A program made the translations under genes and the position numbers. The notes beneath the pieces are model-generated. The model was not told the origin of the DNA, did no database searches, and worked only from the letters and a program-made list of their open reading frames with translations. Below, piece after piece: positions 8,508-16,612 of a stretch of 64,000 nt of DNA. Numbering within the stretch: the stretch's first letter is position 1; each line of letters starts with the position of its first letter. The stretch is taken from contig NZ_JAAZQJ010000006.1 in the NCBI RefSeq assembly GCF_012275375.1, forward strand, positions 62,001-126,000, read 5' to 3'. The DNA comes from Dyella sp. SG609. GTDB lineage: Bacteria; Pseudomonadota; Gammaproteobacteria; Xanthomonadales; Rhodanobacteraceae.

Positions 8508-9815
8508 TCAGGTGCCAGCGCGGCTGGCCTGGACGTCCACCACGGTGGCGGCGACCAGGTCGCCGCCCACGTTCACCGTGGTGCGCAGCATGTCCAGGAT
8601 GCGGTCCACCCCCAGCACCAGGCCGATGCCGTCCGGCGGCACCCCGAAAGTGGCAAGCAGGCCGGCGATCAACGGCATGGAGCCGCCGGGGATGCCGGCC
8701 ACCGCCACCGCGCTGAGCACGGCCAGCAGCATCAGCACGCACTGCTGGCCCAGCGCCAGTTCCACGCCGAAGGCCTGGGCCACGAACAGCACCACGCAGC
8801 CTTCGAACAGGGCGGTGCCGCTCATGTTCATGGTGGCGCCCAGCGGCAGCACGAAGCCGGCGGTGCTGGGCGAGAGCTTGAGCTGATCGCGGGCCAGTGC
8901 GAGCGAGGCGGGCAGGGTGGCGCTGCTGGAACTGGTGGAGAAGGCGGTGATCAGCACCGGCCGCACCTGCCGGAACCAGGCCAGCGGCGAGCGCCCGGCC
9001 AGCAGGCGCAGCCACAGCGACATGGTGCCGAACAGATGCAGCGCCAGCGCGAAGGCGCAACCGGCGGCGAACACGGCCAGGGTGAGCAGCGCATCGGTGC
9101 CGATCTTCACGATCACGCTGTAGATCATCGCCGGCACCGCCACCGGCGCCAGCCGCAGCGCGAAGCCGACGATGCCGGTCATCAGCTCGCTCACCAGATC
9201 CAGCCCCGCCTGCAGCCGGCGGCGTTTTTCATCGTCCAGCAGGGTGGCCGCCGCACCGACCAGGATGGCGAACAGGATCAGCGGCAGCACGTCGCCGAGC
9301 ATGCCGCGATCGTTACCGACGAAGGCGCCGAACAGATTGCGCGGCATGAACATGTCCACCACCGCGGCCGGCGTCAGCGCCGGCCGCTGCTGCTGGCGCT
9401 CCACCGCCAGGTGCGCGCTGCCGCCGTATTCCTGCATCAGCCGCTCGCGCGAACCCGGTTCCAGCTGATGGCCCGGCTGCAGCAGGTTCATCATCAGCAG
9501 GCCCAGCGCCACCGCGATCAGCATGTTGGCCGCGAACAGCGCAAAGGTGCGCCCGGCCAGCGGCCCGAGGCGGCCGAGCCGGCCCAGCTGCGCCACGCCG
9601 GAAGCGAGCGAGGCGAATACCAGCGGGATCACTACGAAGAACAGCAGGCGCAGGAACACCTGGCCGAGCGGATCGAGCACGGTGGCGGCGAAGGCCTGCA
9701 TGGCCTTCAGCGCACCCGGATAAAAGCGGCCGATGGCGAGGGTGAGCACCGCGGCGGCAATGCCGATCAGCAGGCCCTGGAGAATGCGTGTGGCAAGTCG
9801 GGTGGGTGTACTCAT
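8508..9815 (-). CDS. Dicarboxylate/amino acid:cation symporter (DAACS family)
   Basis: This 435-residue inner-membrane carrier belongs to the glutamate/C4-dicarboxylate symporter family (GltP/DctA/GltT). About eight hydrophobic helices are visible. The family hallmarks are present: the serine-rich re-entrant loop TSSSSATLPASL, the cation site NMSGTALFEG, and the second re-entrant segment GIPGGSMPLIAG followed by DRILDMLRTTVNVGGD. The last of these normally contacts the substrate carboxylates. The start at 9815 (MSTPTRLATRI) is the family-like one. Its exact substrate (glutamate, aspartate, succinate or fumarate) cannot be read from the sequence. It diverges from prpB, but I see no shared operator. 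Confidence 0.88.
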   Translation of the reverse strand: MSTPTRLATRILQGLLIGIAAAVLTLAIGRFYPGALKAMQAFAATVLDPLGQVFLRLLFFVVIPLVFASLASGVAQLGRLGRLGPLAGRTFALFAANMLIAVALGLLMMNLLQPGHQLEPGSRERLMQEYGGSAHLAVERQQQRPALTPAAVVDMFMPRNLFGAFVGNDRGMLGDVLPLILFAILVGAAATLLDDEKRRRLQAGLDLVSELMTGIVGFALRLAPVAVPAMIYSVIVKIGTDALLTLAVFAAGCAFALALHLFGTMSLWLRLLAGRSPLAWFRQVRPVLITAFSTSSSSATLPASLALARDQLKLSPSTAGFVLPLGATMNMSGTALFEGCVVLFVAQAFGVELALGQQCVLMLLAVLSAVAVAGIPGGSMPLIAGLLATFGVPPDGIGLVLGVDRILDMLRTTVNVGGDLVAATVVDVQASRAGT

Positions 9816-9958
9816 GCAAGCGAATGTAGGTAGCGATACGGCGCCCGGCGATACGCATATCGACGCTTGTGGTACGCGATTGGTGCGATCTTTGACGCGC
9901 CGCAGCACGGGTTGGACCCGCTCCGCGCGCTAAAATCGCCGCTTTACGCGGAGGTTCC

Positions 9959-10846
9959 ATGACCCACAACGCATCCCCCGGCGCACGCTTCCGCGCCGCA
10001 CTGGCCGAAGAGCAGCCGCTGCAGGTCATCGGTGCCATCAATGCCAACCACGCTCTGCTCGCCAGGCGCGCCGGCTACCGTTCGATCTATCTCTCCGGCG
10101 GCGGTGTCGCAGCCGGCTCGCTGGGCCTGCCGGACTTGGGCATCAATACGCTGGACGACGTGCTCACCGACGTGCGCCGCATCACCGACGTGTGCGACCT
10201 GCCGCTGCTGGTGGACATCGACACCGGCTTCGGCCCCAGCGCGTTCAATATCGCCCGCACGGTGAAGAGCCTGATCAAGTTCGGTGCGGCCGCCTGCCAT
10301 ATCGAGGACCAGGTCGGCGCCAAGCGCTGCGGCCACCGCCCGGGCAAGGAAATCGTTTCTTCCGGCGAGATGGCCGACCGCGTGAAGGCGGCGGCGGACG
10401 CCAAGACCGATGCGGACTTCTTCCTGATCGCACGCACCGACGCCATCCAGACCGAAGGCGTGGATGCGGCGATCGAGCGCGCCATCGCCTGCGTCGAAGC
10501 CGGCGCCGACGGCATCTTCGCCGAGGCCGTCTACGACCTGCCGACTTACCGCCGTTTCGCCGATGCGGTGAAGGTGCCGGTGCTGGCCAATATCACCGAG
10601 TTCGGCAAGACGCCGCTGTTCAGCGTCGACGAACTGCGCGAAGCCGGCGTCGGCATCGTGCTGTATCCGCTGTCCGCGTTCCGCGCCATGAACAGGGCCG
10701 CTGAGAACGTCTACCAGGCGATCCGCCGCGACGGCCACCAGCGCAACGTGATCGACACCATGCAGACGCGCGAGGAGCTGTACGACCGCATCGGCTATCA
10801 CGATTTCGAGCGCCGCCTGGACGAGCTCTTCGCCAAGAAGGGCTGA
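9959..10846 (+). CDS. prpB: 2-methylisocitrate lyase
   Basis: This enzyme cleaves 2-methylisocitrate into pyruvate and succinate, the last step of the methylcitrate cycle. The 295 residues form a PEP-mutase/isocitrate-lyase TIM barrel. The active-site loop [10 protein letters not shown] (122-131) holds the catalytic cysteine, and VDIDTGFG (85-92) supplies Mg-binding aspartates. The ATG follows GGAGG at 9950-9954. It is separated from prpC by 70 bp and shares a terminator with it. A TAAAAT -10-like box at 9931 is the best promoter candidate, but it has no good -35, suggesting that an activator is needed. No prpR-like regulator is nearby. Confidence 0.95.
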   Translation: MTHNASPGARFRAALAEEQPLQVIGAINANHALLARRAGYRSIYLSGGGVAAGSLGLPDLGINTLDDVLTDVRRITDVCDLPLLVDIDTGFGPSAFNIARTVKSLIKFGAAACHIEDQVGAKRCGHRPGKEIVSSGEMADRVKAAADAKTDADFFLIARTDAIQTEGVDAAIERAIACVEAGADGIFAEAVYDLPTYRRFADAVKVPVLANITEFGKTPLFSVDELREAGVGIVLYPLSAFRAMNRAAENVYQAIRRDGHQRNVIDTMQTREELYDRIGYHDFERRLDELFAKKG

Positions 10847-10916
10847 GCGCCGCTTTCCCCACGGAGGCGCGCGCCGCCTTCGTCCATAGAGATTCATGCG
10901 TGCAGGAGAACCATCG

Positions 10917-12062
10917 ATGAGCGAGCAAGTCCTCCCCAAGGCCAAGAAATCCGTCGCCCTGTCGGGCGTGGCCGCGGGCAATACCGCGCTGTGCACGGTT
11001 GGCCGCAGCGGCAACGACCTGCATTACCGCGGCTATGACATCCACGACCTGGCCGCCAAGGGCTGCTTCGAGGAGGTCGCCTATCTGCTGGTGCACGGCG
11101 TGCTGCCGAACTGGGCCGAACTCAACGCCTACCGCGCCAAGCTCAAGCGCCTGCGCGGACTGCCCGCGCCGGTGAAGAGCGCGCTGGAACTGCTGCCGGC
11201 CGCCACCCATCCGATGGACGTGATGCGCACCGGCTGCTCGGTGCTGGGCACCGTGCTGCCGGAGAAGGACGACCACAACCTCACCGGCGCGCGCGACATC
11301 GCCGACCGCCTGATGGCCAGCTTCGGCTCGATGCTGCTGTACTGGTACCACTTCAGCCACAACGGCAAGCGCATCGAGACCGAGACCGACGACGAGTCGA
11401 TCGCCGGCCACTTCCTGCACCTGCTGCACAACAAGAAGCCTAGCGAGCTGCACGCGCACGCGCTGGACAAGTCGCTGGTGCTGTACGCCGAGCACGAGTT
11501 CAACGCGTCCACCTTTACCGCGCGCGTCATCGCCGGCACCGGTTCGGACATGTATTCCGCCATCACCGGCGCGATCGGCGCGCTGCGCGGTCCCAAGCAC
11601 GGCGGCGCCAACGAAGTGGCGATGGAGATCATCGCGCGCTACCGCAACGCGGCCGAGGCGGAAGCCGACATCCGGGCCCGCGTCGAGCGCAAGGAGATCA
11701 TCATCGGCTTCGGCCATCCGGTGTACACCGTGTCCGACCCGCGCAACGAGATCATCAAGGAGGTCTCGCGCAAGCTGTGCACCGAAGGCGGCAACCCGAC
11801 CCTGTTCGAGGTGTCCGAGCGCATCGAGAAGCTGATGTGGGAACTGAAGAAGATGTTCCCCAACCTCGACTGGTTCTCGGCCAGCGCGTACCACATGATG
11901 GGCGTGCCCACCGCGATGTTCACGCCGCTGTTCGTTATCGCGCGCACCTCCGGCTGGAGCGCGCACGTGATCGAGCAGCGCCAGGACGGCAAGATCATCC
12001 GCCCGAGCGCGAACTACACCGGTCCGGAAGACCAGGCTTACGTGCCGATCGAAAAGCGCTGA
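10917..12062 (+). CDS. prpC: 2-methylcitrate synthase
   Basis: This enzyme condenses propionyl-CoA with oxaloacetate to 2-methylcitrate. The 381-residue length is that of the short citrate-synthase subfamily to which PrpC belongs (GltA is about 430). The citrate synthase histidine signature [13 protein letters not shown] is present, as are [11 protein letters not shown] and [12 protein letters not shown] prefer the ATG at 10917 ([10 protein letters not shown]) because AGGAGA lies 8 nt upstream; an in-frame start 7 codons earlier has no such site. It follows prpB and ends at a strong terminator, so prpBC is a bicistronic unit separate from acnD-prpF-prpD. Confidence 0.94.
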   Translation: MSEQVLPKAKKSVALSGVAAGNTALCTVGRSGNDLHYRGYDIHDLAAKGCFEEVAYLLVHGVLPNWAELNAYRAKLKRLRGLPAPVKSALELLPAATHPMDVMRTGCSVLGTVLPEKDDHNLTGARDIADRLMASFGSMLLYWYHFSHNGKRIETETDDESIAGHFLHLLHNKKPSELHAHALDKSLVLYAEHEFNASTFTARVIAGTGSDMYSAITGAIGALRGPKHGGANEVAMEIIARYRNAAEAEADIRARVERKEIIIGFGHPVYTVSDPRNEIIKEVSRKLCTEGGNPTLFEVSERIEKLMWELKKMFPNLDWFSASAYHMMGVPTAMFTPLFVIARTSGWSAHVIEQRQDGKIIRPSANYTGPEDQAYVPIEKR

Positions 12063-12088
12063 GCGCAAGCCGTCCGGCACGGAAAGAA

Positions 12089-12112
12089 GGGAGCCCGCGG
12101 GCTCCCTTTTTT
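12089..12112 (+). terminator. Terminator of prpBC
   Basis: GGGAGCCCGCGGGCTCCC forms a perfect palindromic stem followed at once by six T residues. It lies 26 bp after the prpC stop. Confidence 0.93.
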
Positions 12113-12369
12113 GTTTCCGCCGCATGGCATTTCGCATGTTCTTGCGTTTGCGTCAGCATCGTCTGCGGCCGGTGAAGAAGTGGCGGCCTTCCATTCACAC
12201 CGGTTGTACGCGTGCTTCGCAGCAAGGAATCCGCATTCGGTGTCAACTTCCCCGGCCATCTGGACGGCCATACGCGCGGCCTGTCTTCGCACCCGCACGC
12301 CGCGTGCGAAGACGTTGCGCACCACGCCAGGAGGGCGCTATCCCAACCGTCATCAGGAGTGTGCGACCC

Positions 12370-13386
12370 ATGAATAGATTCATCGGAAGAACGCGCCGGA
12401 GCAGGTTCGGCGCATCGTTGATCGCCGTCTTGTCCTTGCTGGCCGTCGCCGTCGGCGCGCAAGCCGCCGAGCAGGCCGCGTTGAAGCCCGACGCGGCCCT
12501 CACCTCGGTGAGCGCGATGGAGCTGCAGCTGCGCCCGCAGGGCGTGCCAAGCAATTTCGTGGTGACACCCAATGGTTATTTCGATCCTGCCTGCGTGCAG
12601 GAAGTGCATGAAGGCGAGGAGCTGCACAAGGACGGCAATATCCGCCGCGTCGACGGTTCGCTGCGCAAGCCCGCGCTGTGCTCGCAGCCGCACTTCGCGC
12701 TGAACGGCACGCGGATCGAGCCGAACGGGGCGGTGAGCTTCCCGGCCGCGCACAACCCGACCATCAACGGCTGGGTGATCGACACCAATTATTCCAGCAG
12801 CGTGGCGATCGGCCGCATCGTGGCCAGCTGGAAGGTGCCGAGCAACCCGACCACCTCGGCCAGCCAGGTGATCTATTTCTTCCCTGGACTCGAGCAGCTG
12901 CCGAACGTGCAGTCGATCCTGCAGCCGGTGCTGGGCTGGAACGGCTACAACGACCACAAGTGGACCATGGCCAGCTGGAACTGCTGCGTCAGCGGCACCA
13001 CGTACCACAGCTCGCCGATCAACGTGTCGGTGGGCGACAGCATCACCGGCGACACCTTTTCCAATTGCGCGCCCGGCGTGACCTGCTCGACCTGGAAGAT
13101 CGTGTCCAAGGACGTGACCAAGGGCACCAGCACCACGCTCACCACCAATCCGTATGCCACGCTGAACTGGGTCTTCGGCGGCGTGCTGGAAGCCTATGGC
13201 GTCAGCAGCTGCAGTCATTACCCGAGCAACGGCTCGATCGCCTTCACCAATATCGCGGTCTATAACCTGAACCAGGTGCAGATCGCCAATCCGCCGTGGA
13301 CCAAGGACTTCCCGGTGGGTTCGACCAGCCCGCAGTGCAACTACGGCATCACCGCCACGGCGTCCAACACCACGCTGGTGTACTGA
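12370..13386 (+). CDS. Secreted beta-rich protein of unknown function
   Basis: This 338-residue protein has a clear Sec signal (MNRFIGRT... to about GAQA). The mature part is rich in Ser, Thr, Asn, Trp and Tyr, with several cysteines (NCCVSG, SNCAPGVTCS, SSCSHYPS), as expected of an extracellular beta-sandwich. Characteristic stretches are VIYFFPGLEQ, ILQPVLGWNGYN, WTMASWNCC and GVLEAYGVSSC. I recall similar unannotated secreted proteins in fungi and soil bacteria, possibly related in fold to glutamic peptidases, but I cannot point to a catalytic pair here. The ATG at 12370 was chosen for AGGAG 10 nt upstream and the signal peptide; an upstream in-frame extension is low-complexity arginine-rich. 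The gene stands alone between two terminators. Confidence 0.7.
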   Translation: MNRFIGRTRRSRFGASLIAVLSLLAVAVGAQAAEQAALKPDAALTSVSAMELQLRPQGVPSNFVVTPNGYFDPACVQEVHEGEELHKDGNIRRVDGSLRKPALCSQPHFALNGTRIEPNGAVSFPAAHNPTINGWVIDTNYSSSVAIGRIVASWKVPSNPTTSASQVIYFFPGLEQLPNVQSILQPVLGWNGYNDHKWTMASWNCCVSGTTYHSSPINVSVGDSITGDTFSNCAPGVTCSTWKIVSKDVTKGTSTTLTTNPYATLNWVFGGVLEAYGVSSCSHYPSNGSIAFTNIAVYNLNQVQIANPPWTKDFPVGSTSPQCNYGITATASNTTLVY

Positions 13387-13396
13387 GCCGACGTGC

Positions 13397-13437
13397 CATC
13401 CGCGGGCGCGCCGGTTGCGGCGCCCGCGGATGTTTTT
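13397..13437 (+). terminator. Terminator of the secreted-protein gene
   Basis: A perfect 13-bp stem CATCCGCGGGCGC / GCGCCCGCGGATG with a 10-nt loop is followed by five T residues. It starts 10 bp after the stop codon. Confidence 0.92.
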
Positions 13438-13824
13438 ATCCGGCAGCGCGAAAAGCGCCGCTTCCTTCGCGCTTCGCGGCGCGTAGATGCTTTGTTGCTG
13501 ACCGGCAGGCACAGGGCGTAACGCCGCTGTTACAGCGTAGCGAAGCGTGGCCTGCACCGAGTGGTGGCGGGCTGCGTCCGCCCTTGTTTTCAGCCCTTTG
13601 GGGCCTGCGCGCGTCTGCGCGGCGTAACACGATTGATGCACTCGGGCCCGCTGCCATTCCCGGCGTTCAGCGGCGCGATCGGTTTCGCGCCATGCAAGTG
13701 CTTGACTGCGCGCAAGGATTTCGCGCGATGCGAAACGGTGGAAGCCAGTGGCATGCATGTTGCCACGTCTGGAAGCCGCGTAGCTCGGCGTACCAGGGGG
13801 CCACTGTTCCGCAGGAGAGAGTCC
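13438..13824. other. Leader region of the Fap-like cluster
   Basis: These 387 bp contain no convincing gene: the open frames are short and arginine-rich. The stretch holds imperfect GCGCG/CGCGC palindromes and a TTGACT hexamer at about 13702 without a good -10 at normal spacing. It should contain the promoter and a long 5' leader for the glycine-rich gene at 13825, but I cannot place them. Confidence 0.35.
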
Positions 13825-14754
13825 ATGCGCAAGACACTCATCGCCACGGCAATTCTGCTTGGCATCGGCTTGACGCTACCCGCCATGGCAGACGACGACA
13901 ATTCGACCAACTCGCACAACAACAGCTCCACTCATACCCGGACCAATTCGAGCCAGGGCAACGACCGCAACAACATGGGCGATGCCAATGCATCGGCAGT
14001 GGGCGCGGCGTCCGCCAACAACGGCGGCACGGCCACTTCGGCGGTCACCAACTCGTTCAATAACAGCAAGGCGGTGGCGGTCAGCCGGCTCGACGGCACG
14101 GTGACCGATATCCAGGTCAGCGGCATCGGCAACGTCGCGCAGAACTGGGGCAATGCCAATGGCGCACGCGGCGGTTCCGGCGGCGATGCCTATGGCGGCT
14201 ACGGCACGGGCGGCGGCGGCGGCTCAGGCGGCAGCGGCGGCAACGCGCATGCGCGCAGCGGCCGCGTCGGCGACAGCTCGGGCACCAGCGGCGGCGCAGC
14301 GGCAGGCGCGGGCGCGTGGGGCGGCGGCAGCGACGGCGACAACTACGGCAACGCCAGCGCGGATGCGCGCCGCAACAGCACCGGCGGCACCTCGACCGGC
14401 GGCAGCGGCGCATGGGCCGGCGGCTCGGCGACGGGCGGCACCTCGACTTCGACCAGCGGCAGCGCCACCGCCACCGGCGGCGCGAGCGGCGCGGCCGATG
14501 CCACCGCGGGTGCGGGCGGCATGGGCGGCGAAGGCGGCGTGGGCACGGGTGGCGGTGCGGCCGGCGGCGCCGGCGGCGCGGGCGCGGCGGGCGGCGCGTC
14601 GTGGGCTACGGCGGGCACCTTCGACATGTCCAACCACATGGAAGGCGCCGCGGCAGCGGCGGCAGGCGTGACCGTGATGGCGCAGAACAGCGGCGTGGCC
14701 GCGCTCACGCAGCAGAGCGTGAACGTGCAGGCCAACCTCAACGTCGGCCATTGA
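13825..14754 (+). CDS. Secreted Gly-rich protein, candidate amyloid-like subunit
   Basis: This 309-residue protein has a Sec signal (to about PAMA, residue 22). An Asn/Ser/Thr-rich segment follows (23-85), then a core with LDGTV (89-93) and GIGNVAQNWGNANG. The middle (about 113-262) is low-complexity Gly/Ala/Ser/Thr. The C-terminal part (263-309) contains AGTF, GAAAAAAGVTVM, QNSG and TQQSVNVQANLN. The LDGTV, AG[ST]F, GAAGV and QN[ST]G...NVQ elements recur in the same order in the 133-residue product of the next gene, so this is that core plus a Gly-rich insertion. The Asn/Gln/Ser/Gly composition and the neighbouring C39 peptidase and barrel gene resemble Pseudomonas Fap operons. Amyloid formation is inferred. 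The start has GCAGGAGAG 6-8 nt upstream. Confidence 0.72.
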   Translation: MRKTLIATAILLGIGLTLPAMADDDNSTNSHNNSSTHTRTNSSQGNDRNNMGDANASAVGAASANNGGTATSAVTNSFNNSKAVAVSRLDGTVTDIQVSGIGNVAQNWGNANGARGGSGGDAYGGYGTGGGGGSGGSGGNAHARSGRVGDSSGTSGGAAAGAGAWGGGSDGDNYGNASADARRNSTGGTSTGGSGAWAGGSATGGTSTSTSGSATATGGASGAADATAGAGGMGGEGGVGTGGGAAGGAGGAGAAGGASWATAGTFDMSNHMEGAAAAAAGVTVMAQNSGVAALTQQSVNVQANLNVGH

Positions 14755-14811
14755 TGTGCAACCGCGTGGCGGGGCCCACGCCCCGCCACGTTCGCGCAAG
14801 GGAGAACCGCC

Positions 14812-15213
14812 ATGAGGAAGATCACAGCTGCATGCGGCGTCGGCATGGCGTGCCTGTCGCTGGGTGCATGGGGGCTGGCGCAGGCGCAAGCGGCGCCCAC
14901 GTATCTGTCCGCCTCGCCCGCATCGGCCTATCGCGCGGCCGCGGCAGCGCATCCCGATGAAGTGAACGGCTTGGGCGCGCGCGTCGACAGCAAGGTGCTC
15001 GCGAGCTTGAGCGGCGGCGCCGACGTCAGCGCGAAAATGACCCTCGACGGCACGGTGAGCAACAACCAGGCCGACGACGTGGTCACCGGCACCAACTCGA
15101 TCAGCGCAGGCTCCTTCCAGGGGGCCGCCGGCGTGCCGATGGTGATCCAGAACACCGGCAACAATGTGCTGATCCAGAACGCCACCATCATCAACGTGCA
15201 GTTCCGGCAGTAG
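14812..15213 (+). CDS. Small secreted protein, paralog of the Gly-rich protein core
   Basis: This 133-residue protein carries a signal peptide (to about AQA, residue 27). The mature part has VLASLSGG (62-69), then LDGTV (78-82), ISAGSF (97-102), GAAGVPM (104-110) and VIQNTGNNVLIQNATIINVQ (111-130). Those elements match the flanks of the Gly-rich insertion in the upstream 309-residue protein and the end of the 170-residue protein downstream. L63, L66 and the GG pair fit the spacing of a double-glycine processing site (L at -7, hydrophobic at -4). The gene lies 57 bp after the previous one and 4 bp before the C39 peptidase gene, with GGGAGA upstream of the ATG. The function is probably a structural or nucleating subunit (inference). 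Confidence 0.72.
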   Translation: MRKITAACGVGMACLSLGAWGLAQAQAAPTYLSASPASAYRAAAAAHPDEVNGLGARVDSKVLASLSGGADVSAKMTLDGTVSNNQADDVVTGTNSISAGSFQGAAGVPMVIQNTGNNVLIQNATIINVQFRQ

Positions 15214-15217
15214 CGCC

Positions 15218-15904
15218 ATGAGGCCATGGCTGCCGGTGCTGCTGCTGTCCGCGCTGTGCTGGCACGGCGCGGCGCCGGCTGCGTCGATCACGGTGCCGGG
15301 CGCGCAGGGGCAGAGCCTCAGCCTCAGGCTCACCAGCCTGAAGGAAGCGCGCTTCCGCAACACCATCCGGCAGAAGTACGACTTCAGCTGCGGCTCGGCG
15401 GCGGTGGCGACGCTGCTTACCTATCAATACGGCTATCCGGTCGACGAGCAAGCTGCGTTCGCGCAGATGTATGCGCACGGCGACCGCGCCAAGATCGGCC
15501 GCGAAGGCTTCTCGCTGCTGGACATCAAGCGCTATCTCGCCGCCAACGGCTTCGATGCCGATGGCTTCGAAGTGCCGCTGGACAAGCTGCAGCAGGAACG
15601 CCTGCCGGCGATCGTGCTGATCGACGAGCGCGGCTATCACCATTTCGTGGTGGTGAAAGGCCTGCTCTACGACCGCGTGCTGATCGGCGACCCCGCGCTG
15701 GGCACGCGCTCGCTGCCGCGCGCGCGCTTCGAGGCGATGTGGAAGAACCGCCTGGTCTTCGTCATCCACAACCGCCGCACGCTGGCGGTCTTCAACAGCC
15801 CGTCCGACTGGCGCGCCGCGCCGCTGGCGCCGCTCGGCACCAGCATCGACCGCCGCGGCCTGGACGGCATCACCCTCCCCAAGCGGGGGCCGGGGGACAT
15901 ATGA
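15218..15904 (+). CDS. Periplasmic C39-family cysteine peptidase (FapD-like)
   Basis: This 228-residue protein has a Sec signal (MRPWLPVLLLSALC... to about PAA) and a papain-like C39 domain without ABC-transporter parts. The catalytic cysteine is C58 in QKYDFSCGSAAVATLL, the histidine is H142 in GYHHFVVVKG and the aspartate is D158 in LIGDPALGT. C39 peptidases usually cut leaders after Gly-Gly. In Pseudomonas the stand-alone periplasmic C39 protein FapD is part of the functional amyloid operon. The gene sits 4 bp after the small paralog gene and overlaps the next gene by ATGA, so it is clearly translationally coupled. Its substrates are likely the neighbouring secreted proteins, two of which contain GG sites. 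Confidence 0.88.
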   Translation: MRPWLPVLLLSALCWHGAAPAASITVPGAQGQSLSLRLTSLKEARFRNTIRQKYDFSCGSAAVATLLTYQYGYPVDEQAAFAQMYAHGDRAKIGREGFSLLDIKRYLAANGFDADGFEVPLDKLQQERLPAIVLIDERGYHHFVVVKGLLYDRVLIGDPALGTRSLPRARFEAMWKNRLVFVIHNRRTLAVFNSPSDWRAAPLAPLGTSIDRRGLDGITLPKRGPGDI

Positions 15905-16413
15905 GCACGCGCACGTATCGCGCCGGCCTGGGGCTGGCGCTGCTGGTCGCGACGGCGCTGGCGGCGCCGCGCGCTTACGCGGACGAGCAGGCCGTTGCGC
16001 AGTGGACGCCGGTAAGCGAGGCGCGCCTCGATGCGGCGCGCGGCGGCTTCGATCTCGGCACGGGCCTGGTGGCGTCGCTGGGGCTGGACCGCGTGGTGTA
16101 CGTCGACGGCAACCTGGTCGCGTCCACCCATATCCAGATTCCCGACGTCGCGCATCTCACGCCGGCGCAGGCCAGCGCGCTATCGGCAGCCATCAATACG
16201 GCCGCGGTGGTGCAGGTGGGGCCTGGCAACGCGGTCGATCCGGCTGCGCTCGGCCAGAACGCCGCGACCACCGTGGTGCAGAACACGCTCGACAACCAGC
16301 GCATCGCGGCGATGACCACGCTCAATGTTTCGGTGAACACGCTCGGCGCGTTCCGCAGTCTGAATCTGGGGCAGAGCCTGCAGTCGGCTTTGAGCAACCC
16401 GCTCGGCCGCTGA
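15901..16413 (+). CDS. Secreted small protein with double-glycine-like site
   Basis: This 170-residue protein has a signal peptide ending about residue 27 (PRAYA). A short segment SEARLDAARGGF (39-50) follows, with Gly48-Gly49 preceded by Leu at -7 and Ala at -4. The rest is beta-prone, and VVQNTLDNQRIAAMTTLNV (125-143) aligns with VIQNTGNNVLIQNATIINV of the 133-residue protein. The start codon overlaps the C39 peptidase stop (ATGA), so the two are coupled. By position and type it could be the FapE-like exported component of the cluster, but sequence similarity to FapE is not something I can show. The GG site would release a 22-residue propeptide after Sec cleavage (inference). Confidence 0.7.
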   Translation: MSTRTYRAGLGLALLVATALAAPRAYADEQAVAQWTPVSEARLDAARGGFDLGTGLVASLGLDRVVYVDGNLVASTHIQIPDVAHLTPAQASALSAAINTAAVVQVGPGNAVDPAALGQNAATTVVQNTLDNQRIAAMTTLNVSVNTLGAFRSLNLGQSLQSALSNPLGR

Positions 16414-16429
16414 GCATGAAGCCCCTCTC

Positions 16430-16570
16430 CCGTCGGCGACCCGAAGGTAGTCCCTGTGGGAGAGAGGGGTTGGGGTGAGGGTACGGCCGGAGTGGTGCGT
16501 TGCGCTCCGCCCGGACCCTCATCCGGCTGCCGCCACCTTCTCCCGGAGGGAGAAGGGTTTGCCTTGGGGA
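16430..16570. repeat. Intergenic palindromic repeats before the barrel gene
   Basis: The stretch contains CCCCTCTCCC ... GGGAGAGAGGGGTTGGGGTGAGGG and CCTTCTCCC GGA GGGAGAAGG (16536-16556), with the linking words CTCATCCGGCTGCCGCCACC. It belongs to the same dispersed family as copies near 31, 55107 and 61020. It separates the first four cluster genes from the barrel gene and could fold in a read-through transcript, but it has no T-tract. Confidence 0.6.
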
Positions 16571-16612
16571 GTGAGAGAAGAAAGTGCCAATCAAGGAACC
16601 GGGGAGAGGGTG

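Noticed and set aside
16475-16612. N-terminal extension of the FapF-like protein
   Set aside because: It would translate the palindromic intergenic repeat and hide the signal peptide that begins at 16613.
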